This document shows, in pieces, positions 25,647-35,145 of a stretch of DNA of 62,322 nt. This DNA is from an uncultured Alistipes sp. Lineage in GTDB: Bacteria; Bacteroidota; Bacteroidia; Bacteroidales; Rikenellaceae. The stretch lies in assembly GCA_949840605.1 (NCBI GenBank), contig CATKXN010000002.1:1-62322 (forward strand), read 5' to 3'. A model generated the notes under the pieces. The model was not told the origin of the DNA and did not search any database. It was given only the letters and a program-made list of their open reading frames with translations. The position numbers were made by a program, and so were the translations under genes. Each line of letters begins with the position of its first letter. Within the stretch, counting starts at the first letter, position 1.

Positions 25647-28499
25647 ATGTGTATGAAACTAAAAATTCTGCTTATTCTGATGCTCGCCGCCGTGACCTTC
25701 ACGTCCTATGCGCAGGACGGAGGCATCCGCGGCAAGGTGGTCTCGCGCAACGGACGCGTGGCTCTGAGCAACGTACAGGTGAAGATCGAAAACCTGGGAC
25801 TGACGGTCATGACCGACAACGACGGTAATTTCTTCATCGAAAACCTCCCCAAGGGTGACTATACGCTGTCGTTCGCAACTCCCGAGTTCGAACCGCTCAA
25901 CCTGACGGTCCGCGTGGACAACCGGAACGTGAAGGACCTCAGGCAGGTTATCATCGTTCCGACGGGACCTTCGGGCGGTGTGCTGGACGATGCGATCTTC
26001 GCCGAGTTCGACAACGACTCCTCGTCGTCGGACACGCAGGCGCTGCCGTCGTCGCTCTCGTCGTCGAAAGACCTGTTCAACAACATTGCGTCGTACCGTT
26101 TCAGCGAGATGCGTTTCAACGTCCGCGGCTACGATTCGCAGTATTCGGACATCTACCTGAACGGCATCCGTTTCAACGACGCCCTGACCGGTTACGGCCC
26201 CTGGTCGCTGTGGAGCGGTCTGAACGACGCCACGCGCAACCAGGAGAACTACACGGGCCTCGAGGCGGCGGATTTCGGTATCGGCGGCATCGGCGGCATG
26301 ACCAACGTCAACGCCCGCGCCTCGCAGATGCGCAAGGGCTTCCGCGTGAGCGTGTCGAACGGCAACCAGATGTACCGTTTCCGCGCGATGGTTTCCTACG
26401 GTTCGGGACAGCTGGACAACGGCTGGTCGTATGCCTTCTCGGTGGGCACCCGCCAGGGCGGCAACGGCTATGTGGACGGCGTTTACTACAACTCCTATTC
26501 CTACTTCGCTTCGGCCGAGAAGATCTTCGGCGACAACCACCGTCTGGGCCTGACCCTGATGGCGTCGCCGTCGGAGCGCGGAGCCCAGCAGGCGTCGACC
26601 GACGAGGCCTACCACCTGTTCGGCAACAACTACTACAACCCCAACGTGGGTTATCAGGCCGGCAAGCTCCGCAACTCGCGCGTGCGCAACACCCACGAAC
26701 CGATCGTGATGCTGAACTACACGTGGGACATGTCGGAGAACACGCGTCTGAACGCCGCTACGGCGCTGCGTTTCGGTAAGAACGGCTATTCGGCGCTGAC
26801 GTGGAACGGCGGTGCGGACCCCCGCGGCGATTACTACCGCTACATGCCGCTGGCGGACCAGACGCAGATCGTGCCGGGCATCACCACCGACCAGACGATC
26901 TATTTCTACCTGCAGGATGCCATTGCGGCAGCCGGCGTTTGGAACGGCATGCTCGACTACGACGGTTTCTTCCACAAAAACGAGTACGTCGATACGGACC
27001 CGGTACTGTCCAAGCTCATGGGCAGCCAATACCGTTCGAACTACATGATCGAAGAGCGTCACACCGACCAGCTGGACTACAATCTGGCTGTCAACGTGCA
27101 GCATATCATGCGCAACAACATGCGCATCGCCGGCGGCGCCAACCTGCGCGTCAACCGCACGAATTACTATTCGGAGGTCAAGGACCTGCTGGGCGGCGAC
27201 TACTGGTACGACATCGACAAGTTCGCCGAACGCGACATGGCCAGCACCGAGGCTTATCAGAACGACCTGGACTACTACTGGGAGACGGGTCACGCCCGGA
27301 TCGCCCGCGTCGGCGACAAGTACGGCTACTATTACCGGGCGCACCTGCTCGAGACCGACGCCTGGGCCAACTACACGTGGGGCATCGGCGGGTTCTCGCT
27401 GGGCGTCGCCGGATCGGTCGGCTATTCGCAGATGTACCGCGAGGGTATGTGGCGCAAGGGCCTGTTCCCCAACAATTCGAAGGGCGACTCCAAGAAGCTC
27501 GACTACCTGACCTACGAGGGCAAGCTCTCGCTGGGCTACAAGTTCTCGGGCGCGCATGCGCTCGAGGCCAATGCGGTTTACCTGCAGCAGGCGCCCAAGT
27601 TCAATACGGCGTTCGTGTCGCCCCGAACGCGCAACACGACCACTCCGGGACTGAAGGCCGAGAAGATTTTCGGCGTCGATCTCACCTACAATCTCAACCT
27701 GCCTTTCGTCAAGGCCCGTCTCTCGGGATATTATACGACGATCACCGACCAGTCGAAGGTCATTTCGTTCTACGACGATACCCGCAGCTCGTTCACCAAC
27801 TTCGCCATGAGCGGTATCGACAAGGAGCACTACGGCGTGGAGCTGGGTCTCTCGGTTCCGGTATGGCAGGGACTGTCGGTCGTCGGCGCCGTGAGCTGGG
27901 GCGAGTACACCTATACGTCGAACCCCGACTTCGTGCAGACGGTGGACAACGTGGACAAGATCGTGCTGAAGGATAAGGTAAACTGGGACGGTTTCCATGT
28001 GGAGAGCTCGCCGCAGCTGGCCCTCAACGTCGGCCTCGACTACCGCGGACCCCGCAACTGGTTCGCCGGCGTGAACTTCAACTACTACGACAACCTCTAT
28101 CTCTCGATGAACCCGCTCTACCGCACGTCCACGGCTACGGAGTACTACACCAACCAGATCGTCGCCGAGGTGGCGAAGCCCGAGCCGAATGTCGAAACGC
28201 TGGCGCAGGCCATCGCGGCGGTGAAGAAGATCCGCAACCAGGAGAAGTTCGGCGGGTATTATACCCTCAGCGCCAACGTGGGCAAGAACTGGTATATCCA
28301 CCGCAACTACATGCTGGGCTTCAGCCTCGAGGTGAAGAACATCCTCAACGATCAGGACATCCGCACCGGCGGTTACGAGCAGATGCGTATGAGCAAGGTG
28401 CGCGGCGAGGGCGGCGAATACATCTACGGGCGTTTCCCCTCGAAGTACTTCTATCTGTTCGGTACGACCTATTACCTGAACGTCTATTTCCGTTTCTAA
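25647..28499 (+). CDS. TonB-dependent outer-membrane receptor with carboxypeptidase-like N-domain
   Basis: A 950-residue protein: signal peptide ending SYAQ, a CarboxypepD-like regulatory domain (GIRGKVVSRNGRVALSNVQV, about residues 25-105), a plug domain (MRFNVRGYDSQYSDIYLNGI, about 110-230), then a 22-strand-type barrel rich in Y, N and G, ending in YYLNVYFRF with C-terminal Phe. It should import a ligand in a TonB-dependent way. Instead of SusD the following gene is a DUF5689 lipoprotein, and the preceding two are nucleases, so oligonucleotides or nucleic-acid breakdown products are candidate cargo (inference). Confidence 0.92.
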   Translation: MCMKLKILLILMLAAVTFTSYAQDGGIRGKVVSRNGRVALSNVQVKIENLGLTVMTDNDGNFFIENLPKGDYTLSFATPEFEPLNLTVRVDNRNVKDLRQVIIVPTGPSGGVLDDAIFAEFDNDSSSSDTQALPSSLSSSKDLFNNIASYRFSEMRFNVRGYDSQYSDIYLNGIRFNDALTGYGPWSLWSGLNDATRNQENYTGLEAADFGIGGIGGMTNVNARASQMRKGFRVSVSNGNQMYRFRAMVSYGSGQLDNGWSYAFSVGTRQGGNGYVDGVYYNSYSYFASAEKIFGDNHRLGLTLMASPSERGAQQASTDEAYHLFGNNYYNPNVGYQAGKLRNSRVRNTHEPIVMLNYTWDMSENTRLNAATALRFGKNGYSALTWNGGADPRGDYYRYMPLADQTQIVPGITTDQTIYFYLQDAIAAAGVWNGMLDYDGFFHKNEYVDTDPVLSKLMGSQYRSNYMIEERHTDQLDYNLAVNVQHIMRNNMRIAGGANLRVNRTNYYSEVKDLLGGDYWYDIDKFAERDMASTEAYQNDLDYYWETGHARIARVGDKYGYYYRAHLLETDAWANYTWGIGGFSLGVAGSVGYSQMYREGMWRKGLFPNNSKGDSKKLDYLTYEGKLSLGYKFSGAHALEANAVYLQQAPKFNTAFVSPRTRNTTTPGLKAEKIFGVDLTYNLNLPFVKARLSGYYTTITDQSKVISFYDDTRSSFTNFAMSGIDKEHYGVELGLSVPVWQGLSVVGAVSWGEYTYTSNPDFVQTVDNVDKIVLKDKVNWDGFHVESSPQLALNVGLDYRGPRNWFAGVNFNYYDNLYLSMNPLYRTSTATEYYTNQIVAEVAKPEPNVETLAQAIAAVKKIRNQEKFGGYYTLSANVGKNWYIHRNYMLGFSLEVKNILNDQDIRTGGYEQMRMSKVRGEGGEYIYGRFPSKYFYLFGTTYYLNVYFRF

Positions 28500-28517
28500 C
28501 CGAGAAGAGAATCTATT

Positions 28518-29774
28518 ATGAAAAGTCTTAAAATAGCATTTGCACTCCTGGCCGGCGTTCTGGCCGCAGGATGCTACAACGATTTCGACACCCCGGGACC
28601 GCGGAAGCTCTACACCGACGACGACATGACGACGATGGGGCTGACACAGGTCTCTATCAAGACGGTGAAGGATAAGTTCAGCGCACCGGAGATCTTCGGG
28701 TCGATCTCCGGCACGGGCACCAACAACAACGGCTGGGAGAATACCAAGACGCTGAAGTTCGGCGAGCTCACGCCCGACGAAAAGCAGTTCGTCAGCCTCA
28801 AGGGATGGCCCGAGGCTGCCAATTACTACATCAAGGGCAAGGTCATCAGCAGCGACCGCCAGGGCAACATCTACAAGTCGCTCTACATTTACGACGGCAC
28901 GGCCGCCATCGAGATCAAACTCTACAACGGCCTCTATCTCGATTACCTGCTCGACCTGAACGATCCGGACGACATCAAGAGCCAGTGGGTGTACGTGCGT
29001 CTCGACGGCCTCTACCTGGGCAACTACCGCATGATGCTTTCGATCGGCGGCGCGCCGTCGGACGGCATCAACACGGCCGGCACGCACAAGTACTACGCCA
29101 ACTCGAACCTCGACAATCCGCGGATCGCCCGGCTGAACGTCTTCCCGGGCGAATACGTGAAACTGGAGGCTTCGGACATCCTGGAGGTGAACGAGACGAA
29201 CTACAGGGAGGTGTTGGGCACTCAGGCGGATATCGAGAAGAATCTGGGTCGGCTCGTGCGTTTCAAGGGGATCAAGGTCCGCTATGCAGGCTATCCGAAC
29301 CAGGACGGGGTGACCAATCCCCCTCTGAAGAGCGGTACTTCGACCAGCTCGAGCGAGAACCCCTATCCGAGCTGGATCGTGACCGACTGGGGAACGCCCC
29401 GATTCGGCGCCTGGTATCGCTGGGCCTATAACCGCGACAACGTGCGCCTCTACGGTTCGGTGCTGATCACCTACGAAGATAACCCGAAGGCCACGGCCGA
29501 CCCGGGAGTCTACGGAGTCCGAACGAGCGGTTATTCGCAGTTCGCCATGAAGCCCATCCCGAAGGACGGGGCCCAGGGCAATGTGCTCGGCATCTTCGGT
29601 ATTTACGGCACGCAGTGGAACTATGCCCAGTATCAGATTTCGGTGAGCCGCATCGAGGACCTCGCCTTCAAGGCGGAGGACCTGCTGACGGAGGAGCAGA
29701 TCGAGCGGATGACGCCGGCATCGTCCTACGATCCTCCCGTGAAGAACGGCGGCGACGACTATACGGGCGAATGA
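28518..29774 (+). CDS. DUF5689 lipoprotein, partner of the TonB-dependent receptor
   Basis: Lipoprotein signal MKSLKIAFALLAGVLAAGC followed by a DUF5689 module over most of its 418 residues. It is 18 bases downstream of the TonB-dependent receptor, where SusD-like lipoproteins usually lie, so it may be the surface lid of that receptor (inference). OB-like beta segments include YYIKGKVISSDRQGNIYKSLYI and LVRFKGIKVRYAGY. It shares only the DUF5689 part with the larger lipoprotein at 20825. It ends at a strong terminator. Confidence 0.85.
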   Translation: MKSLKIAFALLAGVLAAGCYNDFDTPGPRKLYTDDDMTTMGLTQVSIKTVKDKFSAPEIFGSISGTGTNNNGWENTKTLKFGELTPDEKQFVSLKGWPEAANYYIKGKVISSDRQGNIYKSLYIYDGTAAIEIKLYNGLYLDYLLDLNDPDDIKSQWVYVRLDGLYLGNYRMMLSIGGAPSDGINTAGTHKYYANSNLDNPRIARLNVFPGEYVKLEASDILEVNETNYREVLGTQADIEKNLGRLVRFKGIKVRYAGYPNQDGVTNPPLKSGTSTSSSENPYPSWIVTDWGTPRFGAWYRWAYNRDNVRLYGSVLITYEDNPKATADPGVYGVRTSGYSQFAMKPIPKDGAQGNVLGIFGIYGTQWNYAQYQISVSRIEDLAFKAEDLLTEEQIERMTPASSYDPPVKNGGDDYTGE

Positions 29775-29789
29775 TCCCGTTGCAAAATT

Positions 29790-29832
29790 CAAAAAAACGG
29801 CGGTCCTCCATTTCGGGGACCGCCGTTTTTTC
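29790..29832. terminator. bidirectional terminator between the DUF5689 locus and the sulfatase gene
   Basis: AAAAACGGCGGTCC pairs exactly with GGACCGCCGTTTTT around a ten-base loop, with A-run and T-run on either side, serving both convergent genes. Confidence 0.92.
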
Positions 29833-29852
29833 GTGTCGTCAGGGGAGACGCC

Positions 29853-31913
29853 TCAGCGTTTGTTCCAGTTGCAGGAGGTCTGGTAGTAGTAGACGGCCCG
29901 GTCGATCTGCGTCGTGTCGGTCTGCTCGGCGGGTTCGAGGTGGTGGGGATTCTCCTCGGTGGGAACCACCCGGTACTGCTCGCAACGGCGCACGGGCGAC
30001 AGGATGGTGAAGGTGTCGCCTTCGAGGTAGCCCAGGTCCTGATAGGTGGCGATGAAAGCCCGGTTGACGTAGTCGGGATCGAAGATGCTGCGGCCGTAGA
30101 AATGCGAGTCGTAGCTCATGTTGAGCAGCGACAGCAGGGTCGGCATCAGGTCGATCTGCGAGACCACGCCCTTGACCTCGCGCGGAGCCACGAATCCCGG
30201 GGCGAAGATCAGCGCCGGGATGTGGTATTTGTGCAGCGGGATTTCGGTGCGGCCTGCGCTCGAAGCGCAGTGGTCGGCGGTGATGAGGAAGATCGTATGG
30301 TCGAACCACGGCTGTTTCGACGCTTCGGCCAGGAACTGCCCCAGGGCGTAGTCGGTGTAGAGCACGCCGCCCGCGCGGGTCTTCGAGTCGTTGGGGATGC
30401 GGATTTTCCCGGCGGGGTAGGTGAAGGGACGGTGGTTGCTGACGGTCATGACATGGGCGAAGAAGGGCTTTCCGTCCAGCGACTGTTCGCCGAGGGTGCG
30501 GATCACCTTCCGGTAGGCGTCCTCGTCGCAGACGCCCCAGATGTTGGAGAAGGTGATCTCTTCGGGCGCATAGCTCTTCTGGTCCACGATGTCGTACCCG
30601 TTGCCCGAGAAGAAGGTCTCCATGTTGTCGAAATAGCTGTTGCCGCCGTAGAAATAGGTCACGTTGTAGCCTTTTTCACGCAGCAGGGCTCCCGTGGAGT
30701 GCATCCCGGCGTTGTCGGGTCGTTTGATGATGCTCTGTCCGGGGCAGGGCGGGAGCGACAGCGTCACGGCTTCCAGCCCGCGCACCGTGCGGTTGCCCGT
30801 GGCGTAGACACGGTCGAAGGCCATGCCCAGCCGGTAGAGCGAGTCGAGGACCGGCGTGATCGACTCCGTGTTGCCGAAACGCTCCATGTACGAGGCGCTC
30901 ATGCTTTCGATGGTCACGAGCACGATGTTGCGGCGGATTTCGGGCTCTTCGGCCTCTACGGTGCGCAGGTTGTCGCCCGTGCTGCCGTAAACGTCGTGGA
31001 CGAAGGCTTCGGCCTCGGCTTCGGGGCGTGTGATGTAGAAGCGCTCGTAGTCGAGGGAGTTCTTGACGAAGGCGTCGTAGAACTTGTAGAGGCCGTTGGC
31101 CTGCAGTTCGTTGACGTAGACGTTTCCGCTGTCCTGGAAACGGGTGTTGAAGTTCAGCAGGCCGACCGCCGCCAGCAGCGCCGCGACATAGGCCGGGACG
31201 GCGACGGCTTTCCACCGCCATCCTTTGAGGTATTCGGTCTGTACGAGGTCGCGGCGGAAGAGGTACCACGTGACGAGCAGCGTGACGACGATGATGCCGA
31301 GCGCCATCGGGACGACCGGATAGGACTCCATGATGTTGCCCACCACCTCGTTGGTGTAGACCAGGTAATCGACGGCGATGAAGTTGTAGCGGACGCCGAA
31401 TTCGTTCCAGAAGAAGTATTCGCTGATGCCGTTGAAGACGATGGCGCCTACGTAGAAGACGATGAAGAGCGCGAACCACACCGTGGTCCAGTGGTTGCGG
31501 AATCCCTCGGGCAGGAACAGCCGCAGTGCGAAACTGACGGTCCAGTATCCCAGGACGTACATGGCGATCCGGGGTGCGACGCTTCCGTATTCGTCGAAGA
31601 TCGTGTTGAAGAACGCGACGTAGCAGAAGGCCGCCGCGAGCAGGGCGAGGATGATCCAGCCCCACGGCTTCGCGTATTTGGTGCGCGAGACGCTCAGCAT
31701 GAAGAGCCACAGGAAGACGAAACCCGCGGTCGCGGCGCAGAAATCGTTCACGGCGCCCAGCAGGAACACTTCGAGCCATTCGCCGAACGAGAAGTCCAGC
31801 GATGTAGTCTGGGCGTTGAAAAGGAGTACGATGCGCAGCACGAAGCCGACGGCCGCCGTCAGCAGCGCGAGCTTGAGGTAAAGGCCGGAGACCAGCCGGA
31901 GACTTTTTTGCAT
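29853..31913 (-). CDS. LTA synthase-family sulfatase-fold membrane protein
   Basis: Five N-terminal membrane helices (to about residue 270) are followed by an extracytoplasmic alkaline-phosphatase-superfamily domain, the architecture of LtaS and related phosphoglycerol or phosphoethanolamine transferases. In the catalytic part, IVLVTIESMSASYMERFG provides the metal-binding Glu, GNRTVRGLEAVTLSLPP the nucleophilic Thr region, and FLITADHCASSAGRTEIPLHKYHIP the Asp-His metal site. The substrate in a Gram-negative host is unknown; modification of periplasmic glycans or lipids is likely. A 686-residue single gene with its own promoter. Confidence 0.9.
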   Translation of the reverse strand: MQKSLRLVSGLYLKLALLTAAVGFVLRIVLLFNAQTTSLDFSFGEWLEVFLLGAVNDFCAATAGFVFLWLFMLSVSRTKYAKPWGWIILALLAAAFCYVAFFNTIFDEYGSVAPRIAMYVLGYWTVSFALRLFLPEGFRNHWTTVWFALFIVFYVGAIVFNGISEYFFWNEFGVRYNFIAVDYLVYTNEVVGNIMESYPVVPMALGIIVVTLLVTWYLFRRDLVQTEYLKGWRWKAVAVPAYVAALLAAVGLLNFNTRFQDSGNVYVNELQANGLYKFYDAFVKNSLDYERFYITRPEAEAEAFVHDVYGSTGDNLRTVEAEEPEIRRNIVLVTIESMSASYMERFGNTESITPVLDSLYRLGMAFDRVYATGNRTVRGLEAVTLSLPPCPGQSIIKRPDNAGMHSTGALLREKGYNVTYFYGGNSYFDNMETFFSGNGYDIVDQKSYAPEEITFSNIWGVCDEDAYRKVIRTLGEQSLDGKPFFAHVMTVSNHRPFTYPAGKIRIPNDSKTRAGGVLYTDYALGQFLAEASKQPWFDHTIFLITADHCASSAGRTEIPLHKYHIPALIFAPGFVAPREVKGVVSQIDLMPTLLSLLNMSYDSHFYGRSIFDPDYVNRAFIATYQDLGYLEGDTFTILSPVRRCEQYRVVPTEENPHHLEPAEQTDTTQIDRAVYYYQTSCNWNKR

Positions 31914-31935
31914 GGTAAATTGTTTGTTAGTGCCG

Positions 31936-31968
31936 CAAAGTTAACCATTTTCAGCTATTTCGGGCAAA
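31936..31968 (-). promoter_or_regulatory. promoter of the LTA synthase-family gene
   Basis: Minus-strand TTTG (31968-31965), 21 bases, TAACTTTG (31943-31936). The -33 element lies within the T-run of the preceding gene's terminator. Confidence 0.75.
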
Positions 31969-32002
31969 AAAGAGGACAGCCTTTCGGGGCTGTCCTCTCT
32001 GA
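31966..32002 (-). terminator. terminator of the M16 peptidase gene
   Basis: On the minus strand AGAGGACAGCC, a short CCGAAA loop and GGCTGTCCTCT are followed by six T, giving a strong intrinsic terminator. Confidence 0.9.
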
Positions 32003-32020
32003 TTGGTTTGAAATATTGTT

Positions 32021-34852
32021 CTATTTTTCTTCTGCCTTTGCCGGACGCATGATGACCTTTACGAGGTTGCCGTCGGCGAGGAGCTTTTTGGCGAAAGCCT
32101 GCACGTCGGCGTTCGTGAGGTCGCGGACGGCCTGCTCGTATTCGCCGATATAGTCGAGTCCCGAGCCGTATTTGGCCTGGATATAGTTCATCCATCCCGT
32201 GTTCAGCTCCAGGCTGTTCTTCCAGCTTTTGAGCATGAATTCGCGGTTTTTCTCTATGTCCTCGGTCTTGGGGCCGTTCGCGGCGATCTCCTCGATCTCC
32301 TTCATCACGATCTCGCACAGTTCGTCGGCCATCTCCTCGTTGGTATCGAATGCGATGGTCATGTCGTAGGTCTCGCGGGGGATGTACTTCGTCGAACCGT
32401 CGACCTGAACGCCGTAGGTGCCGCCCTTCTCCTCGCGGATCGAGATCAGATAGCGCGAATCGAGCGCCTGGGTCAGGAACGTCAGCGCCAGCTTGTCCTT
32501 GAGCGTGTAGGGCATCTTGCCCGAGAAGTAGTAGACCACCGACACCTTCGGCTGCTGCATCGGGGCGGTGAACTCTTCGGTGACTTCGCCTTTGACGGGT
32601 TCGACCTTGTCGTCGACGTAATTCAGCGGTTTTTTGGTGGCGGGGATCGATCCGATGTACTTCTCCACGAGGGGCTTCAGCGTCTCGGGGGCGATGTTGC
32701 CCACGAACGTGAAGACGAAGCCGCTGACTCCGGGGTAGAGTTTCGCGTAGATGGCGGGCAGCTGCCCGAAGTCGAACCGGTCGACGATCTCGGGCGAAAT
32801 CATCTGCCGGCGGGGGTTGTTGCCGTAGGTCGCGTCGGTCACCTTCTCTTCCATCAGGTAGTCGGGATTGGTCCGGGCGTTCTCCAGCTGTGCGCGGAGC
32901 ATCTTGATGAGGTTGTCGTAGTCGTTGCGGTCGAAACGCGGCTGCGTGAAATTGAGGTAGAGCAGCTGGAGCATCGTCTCGATGTCTTTGGGCGAGCAGA
33001 TGCCGTTCATGACGCTGGCGTAGTTCTCCACCGAAGGCTGTACCGACGCCGTCTTGCCCGAGAGCTGTTTCTTGAGCTCCGTGGCCGGGAATTTGCCGAC
33101 TCCCGACATCGAGTTCACGGCGGGCATGATCTCGCCCATGTAGAATTCCCCGTCGGAGAGCACCGAGAGACCTCCCTTGGCGACGGCTCCCAGGCGCACC
33201 TCGTCGGCTTTGAAATCCGTCTGTTTGACGACGACCTTCGCGCCGTTGGCCAGCGTCCATTCCGTCGTGCCGAGCTTGGCGTCTTCGACCGTCTTCTTCA
33301 CGGGCGATCCTTTCAGGACGGTGCCTTCGGGAATCAGCGGTTCCTTGACCACATTGTCCTCGTAGGCGGCGATCTCACCGGCAGCCACCTTGTCGCGGAT
33401 GGCGAGCAGCTCCTCGGCGGTCGGCGTCGCGAGACCCTCCTTCTCGGGGGCGTTGACGATGATGACCTGATTGGACGGAGTGATGGTCTGGGCGGCGAAG
33501 GCGTTCACGGCGTCGACATTGAGCATCTTGATCAGCATGCTGTCGAGCCGCCATTCGGTTTCGGCGTCGGGCACCGGGGAATTCTTGCAGTAGTTGTCCA
33601 GGTAGGTCTGCACGAAATCGCCGTTGCGGCGGTCGTTGCGGTTGGCGTAGGTGCGTTCGGCCTGGCGCATCAGGTTCTCCTGGGCGCGCTCGAACTCGCC
33701 CTGCGTGAAGCCGTAGCGGCGGACCTTCTCCAACTCAGTGTAGAGCGTCTCGAAGCCGCGGGCCAGCTTGCCGTCCTGGGTCATGGCCACGAAGACCGTG
33801 GCGTCGAGCGTCGGTATGATGCCGATCACATCGCCCGTGCCCATGCCGGCGCCGAGGAAGGGCGCGTCGGGCTGCATGGCGATCTCCTGCAGGCGGGCGT
33901 TCTCCATGGTCGTCACATACGCCTCGATCACGTTGTTGGCCTCGGCGACGACCGTGTTGCCCAGCTGCTCGGGAAGCGCCGGGCGCTTGATGAAGACCTG
34001 CACCTTCGTGCCCTGCATTTCGGGGTCGGTGAAAATGCTCACGATCGGCTCCTCGTTGTCGGGAACCACGATGGTCTCCTTCTGCGATGCGCCGGCGGCG
34101 GGGGCCGGGATGTCGGCCATCAGCGTCCGGATCTTGTTCTCCACGGCGTCCACGTCGATGTCGCCCACGACGACAACGGCCTGGTAGTCCGGACGGTACC
34201 ACTGGGCGTAGAAATCCTCCAGTTCCTTATGCTGGAAACTCTTCAGCCCGTCGAGGTAGCCGATCAGGTTGCGGTGCTCGTATTTCGTGCCTTTGCCCAG
34301 CGCCTGCAGCAGCTTCATCGTCGAACGCCACGATGCGCCGTCGCGCGTGCGGAGCTCCTCCATGATTACGCCGCGTTCGGAGTCGATCTCCTTGGGTTCC
34401 AGGGCGATGAAATGCGACCAGTCGTGCAGGATCAGCAGCGCCGAGTCGATGATGCCTTCGCGCGAGGTCGGGACGTCCGAAATGTTGTAGATCGTCTGGT
34501 CCCAGCTCGTTCCGGCGTTGAGGTTGGCGCCGAATTTCACGCCCACGGTCTCCAGATACTCCGTGAGCTGTTTGCCCGGGAGGTTCTTGGTGCCGTTGAA
34601 GGCCATGTGTTCGAGGAAGTGGGCGAGCCCCTGCTGGGAGTCGTTCTCCTGGATGGCTCCCACGTCGTGCAGGATGTAGAAGTCGGCCTGACCCTTCGGC
34701 TTTTCGTTGTGACGGATGTAATAGGTCATTCCGTTTTCCAGTTTACCGGTGCGGAGATCGGGGTCCGCGGGGATCGGCTGGTTCATCTGTGCCATGGCGC
34801 CGGCTGCGGCGAACGCCGCAAGGGCCAGCATCATCAATTTTTTCATGGGCAT
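32021..34852 (-). CDS. M16-family zinc metallopeptidase (insulinase/PqqL type)
   Basis: A signal peptide (ends GAMAQ) and two M16 halves in one 943-residue chain. The inverted zinc motif HFLEH is at residues 78-82 of the first half, with the downstream metal Glu in RTRDGASW-type context (ERGVIMEELRTRDG). The second half is the non-catalytic partner with the R/Y substrate-binding segment GGTYGVQVDG. It is periplasmic or outer-membrane associated and digests peptides. ATGs at 34852 and 34846 are both possible. Only 20 bases separate it from the HTH gene upstream, so the three minus-strand genes may be one operon. Confidence 0.93.
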   Translation of the reverse strand: MPMKKLMMLALAAFAAAGAMAQMNQPIPADPDLRTGKLENGMTYYIRHNEKPKGQADFYILHDVGAIQENDSQQGLAHFLEHMAFNGTKNLPGKQLTEYLETVGVKFGANLNAGTSWDQTIYNISDVPTSREGIIDSALLILHDWSHFIALEPKEIDSERGVIMEELRTRDGASWRSTMKLLQALGKGTKYEHRNLIGYLDGLKSFQHKELEDFYAQWYRPDYQAVVVVGDIDVDAVENKIRTLMADIPAPAAGASQKETIVVPDNEEPIVSIFTDPEMQGTKVQVFIKRPALPEQLGNTVVAEANNVIEAYVTTMENARLQEIAMQPDAPFLGAGMGTGDVIGIIPTLDATVFVAMTQDGKLARGFETLYTELEKVRRYGFTQGEFERAQENLMRQAERTYANRNDRRNGDFVQTYLDNYCKNSPVPDAETEWRLDSMLIKMLNVDAVNAFAAQTITPSNQVIIVNAPEKEGLATPTAEELLAIRDKVAAGEIAAYEDNVVKEPLIPEGTVLKGSPVKKTVEDAKLGTTEWTLANGAKVVVKQTDFKADEVRLGAVAKGGLSVLSDGEFYMGEIMPAVNSMSGVGKFPATELKKQLSGKTASVQPSVENYASVMNGICSPKDIETMLQLLYLNFTQPRFDRNDYDNLIKMLRAQLENARTNPDYLMEEKVTDATYGNNPRRQMISPEIVDRFDFGQLPAIYAKLYPGVSGFVFTFVGNIAPETLKPLVEKYIGSIPATKKPLNYVDDKVEPVKGEVTEEFTAPMQQPKVSVVYYFSGKMPYTLKDKLALTFLTQALDSRYLISIREEKGGTYGVQVDGSTKYIPRETYDMTIAFDTNEEMADELCEIVMKEIEEIAANGPKTEDIEKNREFMLKSWKNSLELNTGWMNYIQAKYGSGLDYIGEYEQAVRDLTNADVQAFAKKLLADGNLVKVIMRPAKAEEK

Positions 34853-34872
34853 TTGTTGTTGGTTTGAAATTC

Positions 34873-35091
34873 TTATTCCCGGGTCTCTTCCGGGCGGTAT
34901 TCGATAATGTCTCCCGGCTGGCAGTCCAGTTCGCGGCAGATCGCTTCGAGCGTCGAAAAGCGGACGGCCTTGGCCTTCCCGTTCTTGAGGATCGAGAGGT
35001 TGGCGGGCGTGATGTCGACCCGCTCGGCCAGTTCGCCGAGCGACATCTTGCGTTTGGCCATCATTACGTCAATGTTGATGATTATCGCCAT
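34873..35091 (-). CDS. XRE/YozG-type helix-turn-helix regulator
   Basis: A 72-residue Cro/C1-type HTH: MSLGELAERVDITPANLSILKNGKAKAVRFSTLEAIC covers the two DNA-binding helices, and CQPGDIIEY is the common C-terminal end of this small family. Such regulators are regularly encoded next to DUF2975 membrane proteins, as here (54-base gap). It probably binds DNA as a dimer and could respond to the membrane partner. Confidence 0.9.
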   Translation of the reverse strand: MAIIINIDVMMAKRKMSLGELAERVDITPANLSILKNGKAKAVRFSTLEAICRELDCQPGDIIEYRPEETRE

Positions 35092-35145
35092 AAAGCTCTC
35101 CCTTCCGTTTTGTGCGTTCGTATTGTTTGCATGTCGTTCCTTATA

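Noticed and set aside
25659..29792. 1377-codon open frame antisense to the TonB receptor and DUF5689 genes
   Set aside because: Same codon-shadow effect; no start signal or recognisable domain.
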